DNA of 64,000 nt, taken from positions 184,144 through 248,143 of the forward strand of contig NZ_QPEP01000006.1 in the NCBI RefSeq assembly GCF_003577475.1, given 5' to 3'. A program made the position numbers and the translations under genes. The notes under the pieces are model-generated. The model was not told the DNA's origin and did not search any database. It was given only the letters and a program-made list of their open reading frames with translations. Source of the stretch: Salinibius halmophilus. GTDB taxonomy: Bacteria > Pseudomonadota > Gammaproteobacteria > Pseudomonadales > Natronospirillaceae. The number at the start of each line of letters is the position of its first letter. Within the stretch, counting starts at the first letter, position 1. Below are positions 57,200 to 64,000 of this stretch, piece by piece.

Positions 57200-58888
57200 T
57201 TAGGGCTGTTGTTTTTCTAATACAATGCCTCGAACCCGTTCAGTTTCTAGGGTTAGCGCGGTAATTGAACCACTCTCATCACGAATAATGTCGATATATT
57301 CCGAGCCCCATTTTGTTAGGATCTCATCATTCTTTTGAATGGCCTCAACAGTTAAACCAGCAGGGAAGTTAATCACCAGTTTTGTTGGGTCATCAGTGAG
57401 CTCAAGCTGATACGCTCCAAGCTCGGGGCTGAAATAAGTACCGACTAATTCTGGGTCAATCTGCTGAACTTCTCTAGCTCTGCGGTAAGAGGTGTCATCA
57501 CCATTAAGACCACTAAACGAACGAGCACCACTAGACTTGGTCATCCTAAAGGTAATTTCATATGGCGAACCGGCGACCATAAAACTTATGGTACCGCGCT
57601 CTAGCTCACTAATTGGTGTTAAATACAGCTCATTGCCATCATGTTGTTTAATCGCTAGGCCTCGTTCGGTTTCAATAATTTCAATAAACCCACTGCCACC
57701 AAAGTATTGCCTCGAATAAGTGTAGATGCCGGTGAATCGGCCTAGATCTGTCAACTCGACTGCTTGTGCTGTGCTAGGCAACTCTGGAACTTCCGGCGCT
57801 GCGGCATCAAATGCTGCATGTTGAATTAGCATGCTGGCATAAGCCTGAGCGGGTATATTTGGGCTGGCATTAGTAAAGGCCACCGCGGCAATTTTTTGCT
57901 CAGGCAAATAAACTAGCCCAGCAGAATAGCCACTAAGATCACCACCATGTTGAATCCATAAGCTTTCATCAGCCATGACGCTGTAGGAAAGACCATAGCC
58001 GTATTGAGCAGCGGGTAGACGGGGAGCAGCGTGTGGAATGCTCATTAGTTTTGACACCGCCGCGGCACCAACTTTTCTGCTGTCAAAGTTATCTATCCAC
58101 TTAGCTAAATCAGCAAGGGTGGTGACAACGCCGGTTGCGCCGTTAGCGGTCTCTTGAATTGTTTGGCTAGTAAAGTTGTTTTCAGAACTATGATCTAGCA
58201 GGTAAGCCGTAGCTTGCATAGGTAGCGTAAATTGTTCTGGCGTTGGGTAGCCAGTATTTTCCATCTCTAGCGGTACAAACACGTTTTCCTGCATCCAGCT
58301 TTCAAAGCTTTGTTCAGTGATGTTTTCAATGATTTCTGCCAGCAGCGTAAAGCCTGCGTTGGAATAGATATAGTCACTGCCGGGCGCAAAGTTGAGTGTT
58401 TGTTGGCGATAAATCATTGATAGCATTAGTTCGGTTGATGCTTCGGAATTGCCATCAGTGCCATGCATTCTTAGCAGTGTTGCATCATCACGAATCCCCG
58501 ATGTATTCATCATTAACTGCTCAATGGTTACGTCATTGGCATAATCTGGCATTTCCGGCAGATAGTTGTGAATAGGGTCTTGAAGCGAAAGCTTGCCTTG
58601 TTCTTCTAACATCAAGATCGCAAAGGTGGTGAAGTGTTTGGACACTGAAGCAAGGTATAGCTGAGTATCAGCATCAAATGGTCTTTGTTCCTCGATGTCT
58701 GCCATACCAAAGAAGTGCTGATCAATAATTTTGCCATTATGGTAAACAGCATAGGCACCACCGGGCTGATCAACACCATAGGTCTGTGACAATTGTTGTT
58801 TAAACTCGCTTGTTGCCAGCTTTGGTGTGGTGCAGCCAACCAAGATCAACGACGAGAGTGCAAAAATCCATAGTTTACTAAATCTCAT
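57200..58888 (-). CDS. Lipoprotein serine hydrolase (beta-lactamase class C/PBP-like)
   Basis: A 562-residue lipoprotein: lipobox ILVGC with Cys19. The catalytic triad motifs of the class C/AmpC-AmpH family are SVSK (Ser81, Lys84), YSN (near residue 174) and HGG (near 314, in place of KTG). A C-terminal extra domain of about 160 residues (FTGIYTYSRQYFGGSGFIEIIE...) is typical of DUF3471-like tails. It may act as a peptidase or esterase on peptidoglycan or small esters; the substrate cannot be told. Confidence 0.87.
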   Translation of the reverse strand: MRFSKLWIFALSSLILVGCTTPKLATSEFKQQLSQTYGVDQPGGAYAVYHNGKIIDQHFFGMADIEEQRPFDADTQLYLASVSKHFTTFAILMLEEQGKLSLQDPIHNYLPEMPDYANDVTIEQLMMNTSGIRDDATLLRMHGTDGNSEASTELMLSMIYRQQTLNFAPGSDYIYSNAGFTLLAEIIENITEQSFESWMQENVFVPLEMENTGYPTPEQFTLPMQATAYLLDHSSENNFTSQTIQETANGATGVVTTLADLAKWIDNFDSRKVGAAAVSKLMSIPHAAPRLPAAQYGYGLSYSVMADESLWIQHGGDLSGYSAGLVYLPEQKIAAVAFTNASPNIPAQAYASMLIQHAAFDAAAPEVPELPSTAQAVELTDLGRFTGIYTYSRQYFGGSGFIEIIETERGLAIKQHDGNELYLTPISELERGTISFMVAGSPYEITFRMTKSSGARSFSGLNGDDTSYRRAREVQQIDPELVGTYFSPELGAYQLELTDDPTKLVINFPAGLTVEAIQKNDEILTKWGSEYIDIIRDESGSITALTLETERVRGIVLEKQQP

Positions 58889-59014
58889 ACAGGTCCTTTA
58901 TTTTCATTGAATGCACTTCGGTTTTAGCAAGCCGGTCATAGCTTGTCAATCAAGACCGGATGATGGAATAATGGGTGAAAATCGCCTAAATACTAACAAT
59001 TGGTAGGGAAAACG

Positions 59015-59230
59015 GTGAAATTCGATATCTATGGAAAGAAAGTTCTGCAAGTAATACGCAAGAACGGCGAGTGGCTGGCGTTTTATAGCGGTGATGGCAT
59101 TAAGCGCAAAACCGACGATATTTATATTCCAGCGTCGATTGCTGAGAACGAACTAGAAGAATACATTGGTGATGTGTTTCATGAGTGGGCAACACACGAC
59201 AACCACAGTATTGTGCGACTAACTGACTAA
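59015..59230 (+). CDS. Small conserved protein (DUF7661-like)
   Basis: A 71-residue soluble protein starting MKFDIYGKKVLQVIRKNGEW with YIPASIAENELEEYIGDVFHEWA. The pattern (MKF.vyGr..eVvRenG.W...IP....E.El..Y.dDlFHE) occurs in many proteobacteria and I associate it with DUF7661; function unknown. GTG 59015 has AGGG 6 nt upstream and gives the family N-terminus; TTG 59000 would not. Its end overlaps the LysR gene on the other strand by 12 bp. Confidence 0.72.
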   Translation: MKFDIYGKKVLQVIRKNGEWLAFYSGDGIKRKTDDIYIPASIAENELEEYIGDVFHEWATHDNHSIVRLTD

Positions 59231-60094
59231 ATGATCCAAAAACAAGCGAATCAGTGGGTTAGGGTAGTGGCTCGGTTTATACACCGCATAAACGCTACTT
59301 TGCCCGCCAAGGCTAGCCTGCCAATTCGGCAATACAGGCACCAGCTCTCCGCTGGTTAGGTAGCGCTCTACCATCCATTTTGACAACTGTGCTACCCCTA
59401 AACCCGCCAGTGCTGCTTCTAAAATAGCAGTGCCGCCTTTCGACATAAGGTTGCCTTTCACCAGTACTTTTTCAGTATGCTTGCCGTCACTAAAGTGCCA
59501 ATAAATGCGCTGTCGGTCGCGGCTGAGCAGTAAACAGTTATGCTCCGACAACTCGGCAGGCGTACTAGGACTGCCATGCAGTGCAATGTATTCAGGGCTA
59601 GCGCACAGCAAGGTTTCATTGTGATTTAAGGTGCGCGCTTTTAGTGATGAATCGGCTGGTGTGCCGACCCTGATCGCAATATCGACGTTATCGCCGTATA
59701 AATCGACCACGCGGTTTTCGAGCTCAATTTGCACGCTTACCTTTGGGTGCTGGCGCAAAAATGAGCTGACCTTTGGCAGTACTTGCAGGCGGCCATAACT
59801 CTCGAACACCGAAATTCTAAGTTTACCTTCGGGCTCATTTGGCGAGTCACACAACTGCGCTTTTAACTGTTCGGTATCACTAACCAATTGTTGTGCCGCA
59901 GGCAAAAAAAGTTGCCCTTTGTCGGTTAGTGCCAGCTTGCGGGTACTGCGAACAAACAAGGTGCAAGCGAACTCGGCTTCTAGGCTATCAATCGCTCTTG
60001 CCACGCTCGATGGCGCAACTTGTAATGCCTGCGCAGCCTTTGAAAAACTGCCTAGTTCAATCACTTTTAAGAATACTTCGATTGTTGATAGCAT
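59219..60094 (-). CDS. LysR-family transcriptional regulator
   Basis: A 291-residue regulator with an N-terminal winged helix (MLSTIEVFLKVIELGSFSKAAQALQVAPSSVARAIDSLE) and a periplasmic-binding-protein-like effector domain. ATG 60094 gives the standard N-terminus; a longer in-frame extension is not LysR-like. It is divergent from the AhpD-like gene, and the gap contains a TATTGC-AAA-GCAATA dyad (60165-60179), so it probably regulates that gene. Confidence 0.92.
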   Translation of the reverse strand: MLSTIEVFLKVIELGSFSKAAQALQVAPSSVARAIDSLEAEFACTLFVRSTRKLALTDKGQLFLPAAQQLVSDTEQLKAQLCDSPNEPEGKLRISVFESYGRLQVLPKVSSFLRQHPKVSVQIELENRVVDLYGDNVDIAIRVGTPADSSLKARTLNHNETLLCASPEYIALHGSPSTPAELSEHNCLLLSRDRQRIYWHFSDGKHTEKVLVKGNLMSKGGTAILEAALAGLGVAQLSKWMVERYLTSGELVPVLPNWQASLGGQSSVYAVYKPSHYPNPLIRLFLDHLVS

Positions 60095-60164
60095 GCCTGG
60101 CCTCGAAGGTCTGGTTTTGCGATTTAAGCAAAAAAGAAGCAGTTTGGTTTGGTATTCAGCGATA

Positions 60165-60179
60165 TATTGCAAAGCAATA
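60165..60179. promoter_or_regulatory. Dyad in the divergent LysR/AhpD-like promoter region
   Basis: TATTGC and GCAATA are perfectly inverted around AAA, 38 bp before the AhpD-like ATG. It fits the LysR habit of binding short inverted repeats next to a divergent target. Confidence 0.5.
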
Positions 60180-60217
60180 GTATGGGATTGTCAATTCAAA
60201 ACCAATAGGGCAAGAGC

Positions 60218-60685
60218 ATGTCTGCAACCAATATTTCTTTCGATCAAATTCCAGCACCAGTCATTGAGTGCATGATGTTTACCGAGCGTAAGGTCAATCA
60301 GCATCCAACATTAGACTACAAGTTACTCGAGCTAGTGCGGCTGTATGTTGCTCATCTAAACCAATGTGCTTACTGCGTTGATATGCACGTCAAAGAAGCA
60401 CGCGCGGCAGGTGAAAGTGACGTTCGGCTAAACCTTGTACCACTCTGGCAAGAGACCAACTTGTTTAGCAGCAAAGAGCAGGCGATCTTTGCTTGGACCG
60501 AAGCCGTGACTCACGTTGCGGATACCGGCCTTGCTGAGTTTAAGTCACGTTTTGAACAGTTGAGCGAGCACTTAAGCCGAGATGAAATTGCCGAACTAAA
60601 CTTAGCGATTAACCAGATCAACTCATGGACTCGTATCGCCAAACCTTTTGGCTTTGAGGCTGGCGGTTATGTTGTTCAAAGCTAG
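60218..60685 (+). CDS. Carboxymuconolactone decarboxylase/AhpD-like alkylhydroperoxidase
   Basis: A 155-residue helical protein with CXXC and a trailing His, CAYCVDMHVKEAR (Cys residues about 48 and 51, His about 55), the AhpD active-site set. Such proteins reduce peroxides using the dithiol or act as decarboxylases; with CAYC the redox role is more likely. A perfect terminator follows. Divergent from a LysR gene. Confidence 0.88.
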   Translation: MSATNISFDQIPAPVIECMMFTERKVNQHPTLDYKLLELVRLYVAHLNQCAYCVDMHVKEARAAGESDVRLNLVPLWQETNLFSSKEQAIFAWTEAVTHVADTGLAEFKSRFEQLSEHLSRDEIAELNLAINQINSWTRIAKPFGFEAGGYVVQS

Positions 60686-60707
60686 CCGCGTAGCAAGCGA
60701 TTAGAAG

Positions 60708-60740
60708 AAGCGCTAGCAGATTTACTGCTGGCGCTTTTTT
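60708..60740 (+). terminator. Intrinsic terminator after the AhpD-like gene
   Basis: AAGCGCTAGCAG (60708-60719) pairs with CTGCTGGCGCTT (60725-60736) with a single G-T pair and is followed by a run of Ts. This is the most canonical terminator in the window. Confidence 0.88.
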
Positions 60741-60765
60741 GTTTAGAACGCTTTAGCGGAAACCC

Positions 60766-60993
60766 ATGGGCATTGTAAAAGTTTCAGATGAAGTTCATGA
60801 AGAGTTGCGTAAAACCAGCAAGGTGATGTCGCGCTCAATCAACTCGCAAGCCGAATTCTGGCTAAAAATTGGTCGCTTGGAAGAGCGCAACCCAGACAAA
60901 ACATTCAATGAGCTGATCAAAGAGCAAATCGCGTTAGCCGATACGTTGGATTCAAACAAAGTGGAGGCCGACGATGTCACAAGTGGTAATTAA
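60766..60993 (+). CDS. ParD-like antitoxin-family protein
   Basis: A 75-residue protein, MGIVKVSDEVHEELRKTSKV then MSRSINSQAEFWLKIGRLEE. It fits the ParD_like family (PF11903), a ribbon-helix-helix-type domain. In a toxin-antitoxin pair it would bind DNA and a toxin, but no ParE-like toxin gene follows. Instead its end overlaps a methionine aminopeptidase gene by 20 bp. That pairing is known from other genomes; its meaning is unclear. Confidence 0.8.
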   Translation: MGIVKVSDEVHEELRKTSKVMSRSINSQAEFWLKIGRLEERNPDKTFNELIKEQIALADTLDSNKVEADDVTSGN

Positions 60994-61753
60994 AACAGCA
61001 GAGCAAATTGAGCTGATGCGCATTGCTGGCCAACTGTTGGCAAGCGTGTTCGACCGCTTAGACGAGTTTGTTAAGCCTGGTATTTCAACCATGGCCGTTA
61101 ATGACTTTGTTCATAAGCTGATTGTTGAAGAGCTTGAATCGCACCCAGCCAGCCTTGGCCAGTATGGCTACAAGTACGTGTTAAACATTTCGCCAAATAA
61201 GGTGGTTTGCCATGGCATGCCAGATGCCAAAACCATCATCAAAGACAGCGACATGTTTAACGTTGATATCACCTTAGAGAAAAACGGCTACATTGCTGAT
61301 AGCTCGAAAATGTACCTAATGCCAAAAGCACCAAAAGAAGCGCACGAGTTAAGTTTGGTGACTTACCAAGCTATGTGGGAAGGCATTAAAAAGGTCAAAC
61401 CTGGCGCTACGCTAGGCGATATCGGTTACGCCATTGCCCAACATGCCCGCCGTTTTGGCTACAGCGTGGTAAAAGAATACTGCGGCCACGGCATTGGCCA
61501 AGAAATGCACGAAGCACCCGAAGTGTTGCACTTTGGCTCACCCGGGAAAGGCGTTCGCCTACGCGAAGGCATGACCTTCACCATTGAACCTATGATCAAC
61601 GAAGGCACCGCCCGCACCAAAGAACTTAAAGACAAATGGACTGTGGTCACCCGCGACGGCAAATTATCGGCCCAGTGGGAACACACCATAGCCGTAACCG
61701 CAGACGGTTATGAAGTTCTTACATTGCGTGGTGACGAGGTAGTGCCGGATTAA
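60974..61753 (+). CDS. map: Type I methionine aminopeptidase
   Basis: A 259-residue dimetal hydrolase that removes N-terminal Met from new proteins. Metal ligands are all present: Asp in NVDIT, Asp in ADSSKM, His in GHGIGQEMHE, Glu in FTIEPMIN and Glu in AQWEHT. The ATG at 60974 lies inside the ParD-like gene (20-bp overlap), so translation is coupled. It is probably an accessory MetAP: essential map usually lies beside rpsB, which is not in the window. Confidence 0.94.
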   Translation: MSQVVIKTAEQIELMRIAGQLLASVFDRLDEFVKPGISTMAVNDFVHKLIVEELESHPASLGQYGYKYVLNISPNKVVCHGMPDAKTIIKDSDMFNVDITLEKNGYIADSSKMYLMPKAPKEAHELSLVTYQAMWEGIKKVKPGATLGDIGYAIAQHARRFGYSVVKEYCGHGIGQEMHEAPEVLHFGSPGKGVRLREGMTFTIEPMINEGTARTKELKDKWTVVTRDGKLSAQWEHTIAVTADGYEVLTLRGDEVVPD

Positions 61754-61928
61754 CCGGCACGTCATCCCCCGAAGTTCCGACTCGTCATTCCCGGGTGGTT
61801 TTATTGGTCCGACACTCGGCGGGAATCTAGTTTGCCGTCATTCGGGCCTAGGTTCTTTGTGTCCTGCAACTAGACTCCCGCTAACTGCACGCGGGTGTGA
61901 CGGCTGGCAACCTACATCCATCACAGCG
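61754..61928. repeat. Dispersed ATTCCCG...CGGGAATCTAG repeats
   Basis: ATTCCCG (61787-61793) pairs with CGGGAAT (61820-61826), followed by CTAGTTTGCCGTCATTCGGG. A second inverted relative, CTAGACTCCCGC with GCGGGTGT, follows (about 61870-61896). Similar fragments lie at 46256 and 63275. No gene is seen. Confidence 0.55.
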
Positions 61929-62210
61929 TTACACCGCCTCGGTAACAACAAAGCGGCTATCCATTCCTTGCTCGCGTATACCTGCTAGCGCCTGGTATTC
62001 ATCGCTGAAATACCATTCCTTTGCCACTTCTACCGAAGCAAACTCAATAACTGCTCGAATGGCAAACTCGGCGTCGCCATGCAGTGGCTCGGCGCCGCCT
62101 TTGGCGATAAATTTGCCGCCAAACTTTTCCAATGTTGGTGCAGCTTGTTGGCTGTATTGCGCTAACAACTCTGGGTTTTTCACATTACCTTCAACGATTA
62201 CATAAGCCAT
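61929..62210 (-). CDS. DUF1330 domain protein
   Basis: A 93-residue ferredoxin-like-fold protein: MAYVIVEGNVKNPELLAQYS, FGGKFIAKGGAEPLHGD and AKEWYFSDEYQALAGIRE, diagnostic of DUF1330. Its role is unknown; some members resemble antibiotic-biosynthesis monooxygenase folds. ATG 62210 has AGGAGG 7-8 nt upstream. It is divergent from a LysR regulator, which may control it. Confidence 0.9.
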   Translation of the reverse strand: MAYVIVEGNVKNPELLAQYSQQAAPTLEKFGGKFIAKGGAEPLHGDAEFAIRAVIEFASVEVAKEWYFSDEYQALAGIREQGMDSRFVVTEAV

Positions 62211-62309
62211 TTTCTGGCCTCCTATCTGTGCCTGTGTTTTAGATAGACCCAGTGTATCGAGTGCACTAATATCAACAATAACCACTAAATAAACTGATTG
62301 TTTAAAAAT

Positions 62310-63230
62310 ATGAACGTTGTAAAGCTTGCTCCATTGCTACTTATTTTTGCCGAAGTCGCTAAGCAAAAGTCTTTTACTGGTGCGGCGAAAAAACTGGGGA
62401 TGAGTAAGTCGGCGATCAGCCAGCAGATCAAACGCCTAGAAGAAATCGTCGAGATGCAACTGCTGGCACGTAACACGCGCGGTGTTGTGTTAACGAACAA
62501 CGGCGAAGCCTTGTTATCGCGTAGTGAGCTAATCACAGAGCAGCTCCATAACCTTGTGCAAGATGTGCAGCACGTGAAAGAGCAGCCAAGTGGCTTATTC
62601 AGAATTTCGGTACCGCAGTTTTTTGAACGCAGCATTGTCGTGCCAGCGTTAAAGCAATTATGTTTGGAATTTCCCAAAATTCAGCCAGACGTCGACATTA
62701 CTGGCAGGTGGCGTGATCTGATTGAGCACCAGTTAGATGCCGCAATCTTTGGTGGCGACCTAAAAGACTGTGGTTACAAGGCGCAGTCGATTGGCCGAGT
62801 GCATGATGTGTTTTGTGCGTCGAGCCGGTATCTGCAACAGCATGGTCAAATTACTCAGCTTAACGACATCCAGAACCACAAGTTTATAGCTACACCCTGG
62901 CAGAACGACCAAGCCACTCTATGGCAGGGCAGCGAGCAAATCGAAGTTGAGCTGCCGCAATCAGCTTTTACCAACAGCCTAAATACGCTTGTTGATATGG
63001 TAAGCCAAGACATGGGAGTGGGATTATTGCCTAACTTTGTCGCCAAGCAACGAGTTCAGCAGGGCAGTTTAGGAGTGGTGGTAAAAAATAATTTGGTACA
63101 GGTATTACCTGAACTACGTGGCCGAGATTGGCACTTTTACTTTTTGCATCGATACCAAGCGAACAAGCCAGCTCATGTAGCAAGGTTCTATGAGCTGGTT
63201 AGGCACTACTTTTTGGCTGTTACTAGTTAA
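62310..63230 (+). CDS. LysR-family transcriptional regulator
   Basis: A 306-residue regulator: winged helix LAPLLLIFAEVAKQKSFTGAAKKLGMSKSAISQQIKRLEEIVEMQLL and a C-terminal effector domain. No strong ribosome site precedes ATG 62310, and a TTG four codons earlier is possible. It belongs to the CrgA-like part of the family (inferred from the SKSAISQQIKRLEE pattern). It probably controls the divergent DUF1330 gene. Confidence 0.9.
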   Translation: MNVVKLAPLLLIFAEVAKQKSFTGAAKKLGMSKSAISQQIKRLEEIVEMQLLARNTRGVVLTNNGEALLSRSELITEQLHNLVQDVQHVKEQPSGLFRISVPQFFERSIVVPALKQLCLEFPKIQPDVDITGRWRDLIEHQLDAAIFGGDLKDCGYKAQSIGRVHDVFCASSRYLQQHGQITQLNDIQNHKFIATPWQNDQATLWQGSEQIEVELPQSAFTNSLNTLVDMVSQDMGVGLLPNFVAKQRVQQGSLGVVVKNNLVQVLPELRGRDWHFYFLHRYQANKPAHVARFYELVRHYFLAVTS

Positions 63231-63627
63231 TGCGGGCTAAACCACTGTCTGCCTAGAATTGCTGACTCCCTCATCTCCAACCGCTAGCCTCGTTATCCCT
63301 GCAGTTTTTTAGCGGGGTCGGCCGGCCGCGGATCCAGTTTGCCTGCATACGGGTAAATTGACTTGGCGGCTAACATTTAATGCTGAGCTGGACACCCATC
63401 AATTTTCTGTGGCCCTGGGCGGTGGGTGTCCAAGTTAATCCAGTAGAAATTGACCATGTTGTACCTTATGCTGCCGGCTGCAGATAATTTAGTTGCAACA
63501 TGTAGGGCGTGTAACCGTTGTAAAGGAAAAAGGAGTTAGGCGCAGAGTGGTCTGCTCCCAACCGGTATGAACATTATGGTGCTTCAGACACTTATGCATA
63601 TAACGACTGGTAGTTTAGGAGGCGATT
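63231..63627. repeat. Intergenic region with decayed repeats and a 44-bp TGGACACCCATC element
   Basis: 397 bp without a supported gene. A decayed ATTCCCG-type repeat occupies about 63270-63350. TGGACACCCATC (63389-63400) and GGTGGGTGTCCA (63421-63432) bound a 44-bp inverted element, a compact version of the 21748 element. A GTTAGGC motif lies at 63535-63541. Confidence 0.5.
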
Positions 63628-63915
63628 TTGGACGATAATCCAAAACTAGTAAGTGGAATGATAGCCTCCTTGGAAAGTGCTCCAATGGGGAAGTACGATA
63701 CGCTGTGGGTAAGCGTTTCCCCGCATATGTCTACTGAAAAAACTGCACATGGAGTTGAGTTTTTGGCTCGTTGGGTGTGCTGGAGCGTCTGTTTTCAAGG
63801 AAAGGAAGTTGTACCGCCAGAGTTTTCTATAGTAGGTGAAAAGATTACAGCGGAATACCTTAAACATGATTTGCCAAAGTGGCTCTTCGCATTTAAGGGT
63901 GTAGCTGAGTTTTAA
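63628..63915 (+). CDS. Small hypothetical protein
   Basis: A 95-residue protein (MDDNPKLVSGMIASLESAPM, SPHMSTEKTAHGVEFLARWV). I do not recognise a family. The start is TTG 63628, strongly backed by AGGAGG 5 nt upstream (63617-63622); the next ATG inside, at 63658, is not. Its base composition and isolated position after repeats hint at acquisition, but this is weak. Confidence 0.6.
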   Translation: MDDNPKLVSGMIASLESAPMGKYDTLWVSVSPHMSTEKTAHGVEFLARWVCWSVCFQGKEVVPPEFSIVGEKITAEYLKHDLPKWLFAFKGVAEF

Positions 63916-64000
63916 AACCTCCTGACTCCAACAGGCACCGAGCTATGTAGTTGGTTACATTCCTAAAGCCCAGAGCTGTGCCACGTAAGTGTTCGAGTCG

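Noticed and set aside
63535..63610. Possible integron attC site before the last gene (GTTAGGC, later ATATAACG)
   Set aside because: GTTAGGC fits the R'' box, but I found no matching RYYYAAC partner with the right inverted spacing on either side, nor an integrase.
1..64000. CRISPR arrays, tRNA, rRNA
   Set aside because: No regular short repeat-spacer array, no tRNA cloverleaf or CCA-type ends and no rRNA-like stretch was seen on either strand. Small RNAs cannot be excluded by eye.

Overview
The window is a contiguous chromosomal segment with moderate GC and dense coding from a Gram-negative gammaproteobacterium, most likely a marine or free-living relative of the Alteromonadales/Oceanospirillales. 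This is inferred from the gene families present: CydDC, YejM-like DUF3413 sulfatase, ExbB/ExbD/TonB, MesX-MesD methionine synthase, zinc-free L31/L36 ribosomal paralogues and REP-type intergenic palindromes. I cannot name the genus. I see no rRNA, tRNA, CRISPR array, prophage or intact insertion sequence.

Region by region. 1-9 kb: the 3' end of a hybrid sensor kinase; a split oligopeptide ABC importer (fused double ATPase on the minus strand, then msrA, then oppABC on the plus strand); and a type I sulfide:quinone oxidoreductase. 9-15 kb: cydDC, a small periplasmic binding-protein-like gene, and a DUF368/glycerophosphodiesterase pair. 15-25 kb, all minus strand: a SWIM/SNF2 helicase, a YejM-like sulfatase, cysQ, a membrane-anchored thioredoxin, a TauE/SafE exporter, and mesX-mesD for folate-independent methionine synthesis. 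25-31 kb: a TonB receptor with an HmuY-type lipoprotein and a dedicated ExbB-ExbD-ExbD-TonB set, bounded by two frameshifted gene remnants (a Calx-beta domain protein and a DUF4198 protein).

31-40 kb: a DNA alkylation repair protein, then a Fur-box-studded siderophore uptake locus (binding protein, MFS protein, two fused exporter-fold ABC half-transporters of the YbtPQ/IrtAB type, AraC-type regulator), then an rpmE2-rpmJ2 pair with a Zur-like dyad. 40-47 kb: a lipoprotein, an acyl-CoA ligase/bile-acid-sodium-symporter-type operon bracketed by two pairs of REP palindromes, an OmpA-type lipoprotein and a YHS-domain protein. 47-55 kb: seven tightly packed genes for an NRPS-independent siderophore: two IucA/IucC synthetases and an MFS exporter, then binding protein, two FecCD permeases and ATPase, with Fur-like sites before the first and fourth genes. 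55-64 kb: DUF3592 protein, lipoprotein serine hydrolase, two LysR regulators each with a divergent neighbour, a ParD-like/methionine aminopeptidase pair, and small hypotheticals.

Iron is the main theme: at least three import routes (haem/TonB, YbtPQ-like, FecBCD-like) and one siderophore biosynthesis route lie within 30 kb. The most notable non-coding signals are several families of dispersed hairpin repeats. In two of these families the copies differ mainly by compensatory base-pair changes, which shows that the folded structure is what has been kept.
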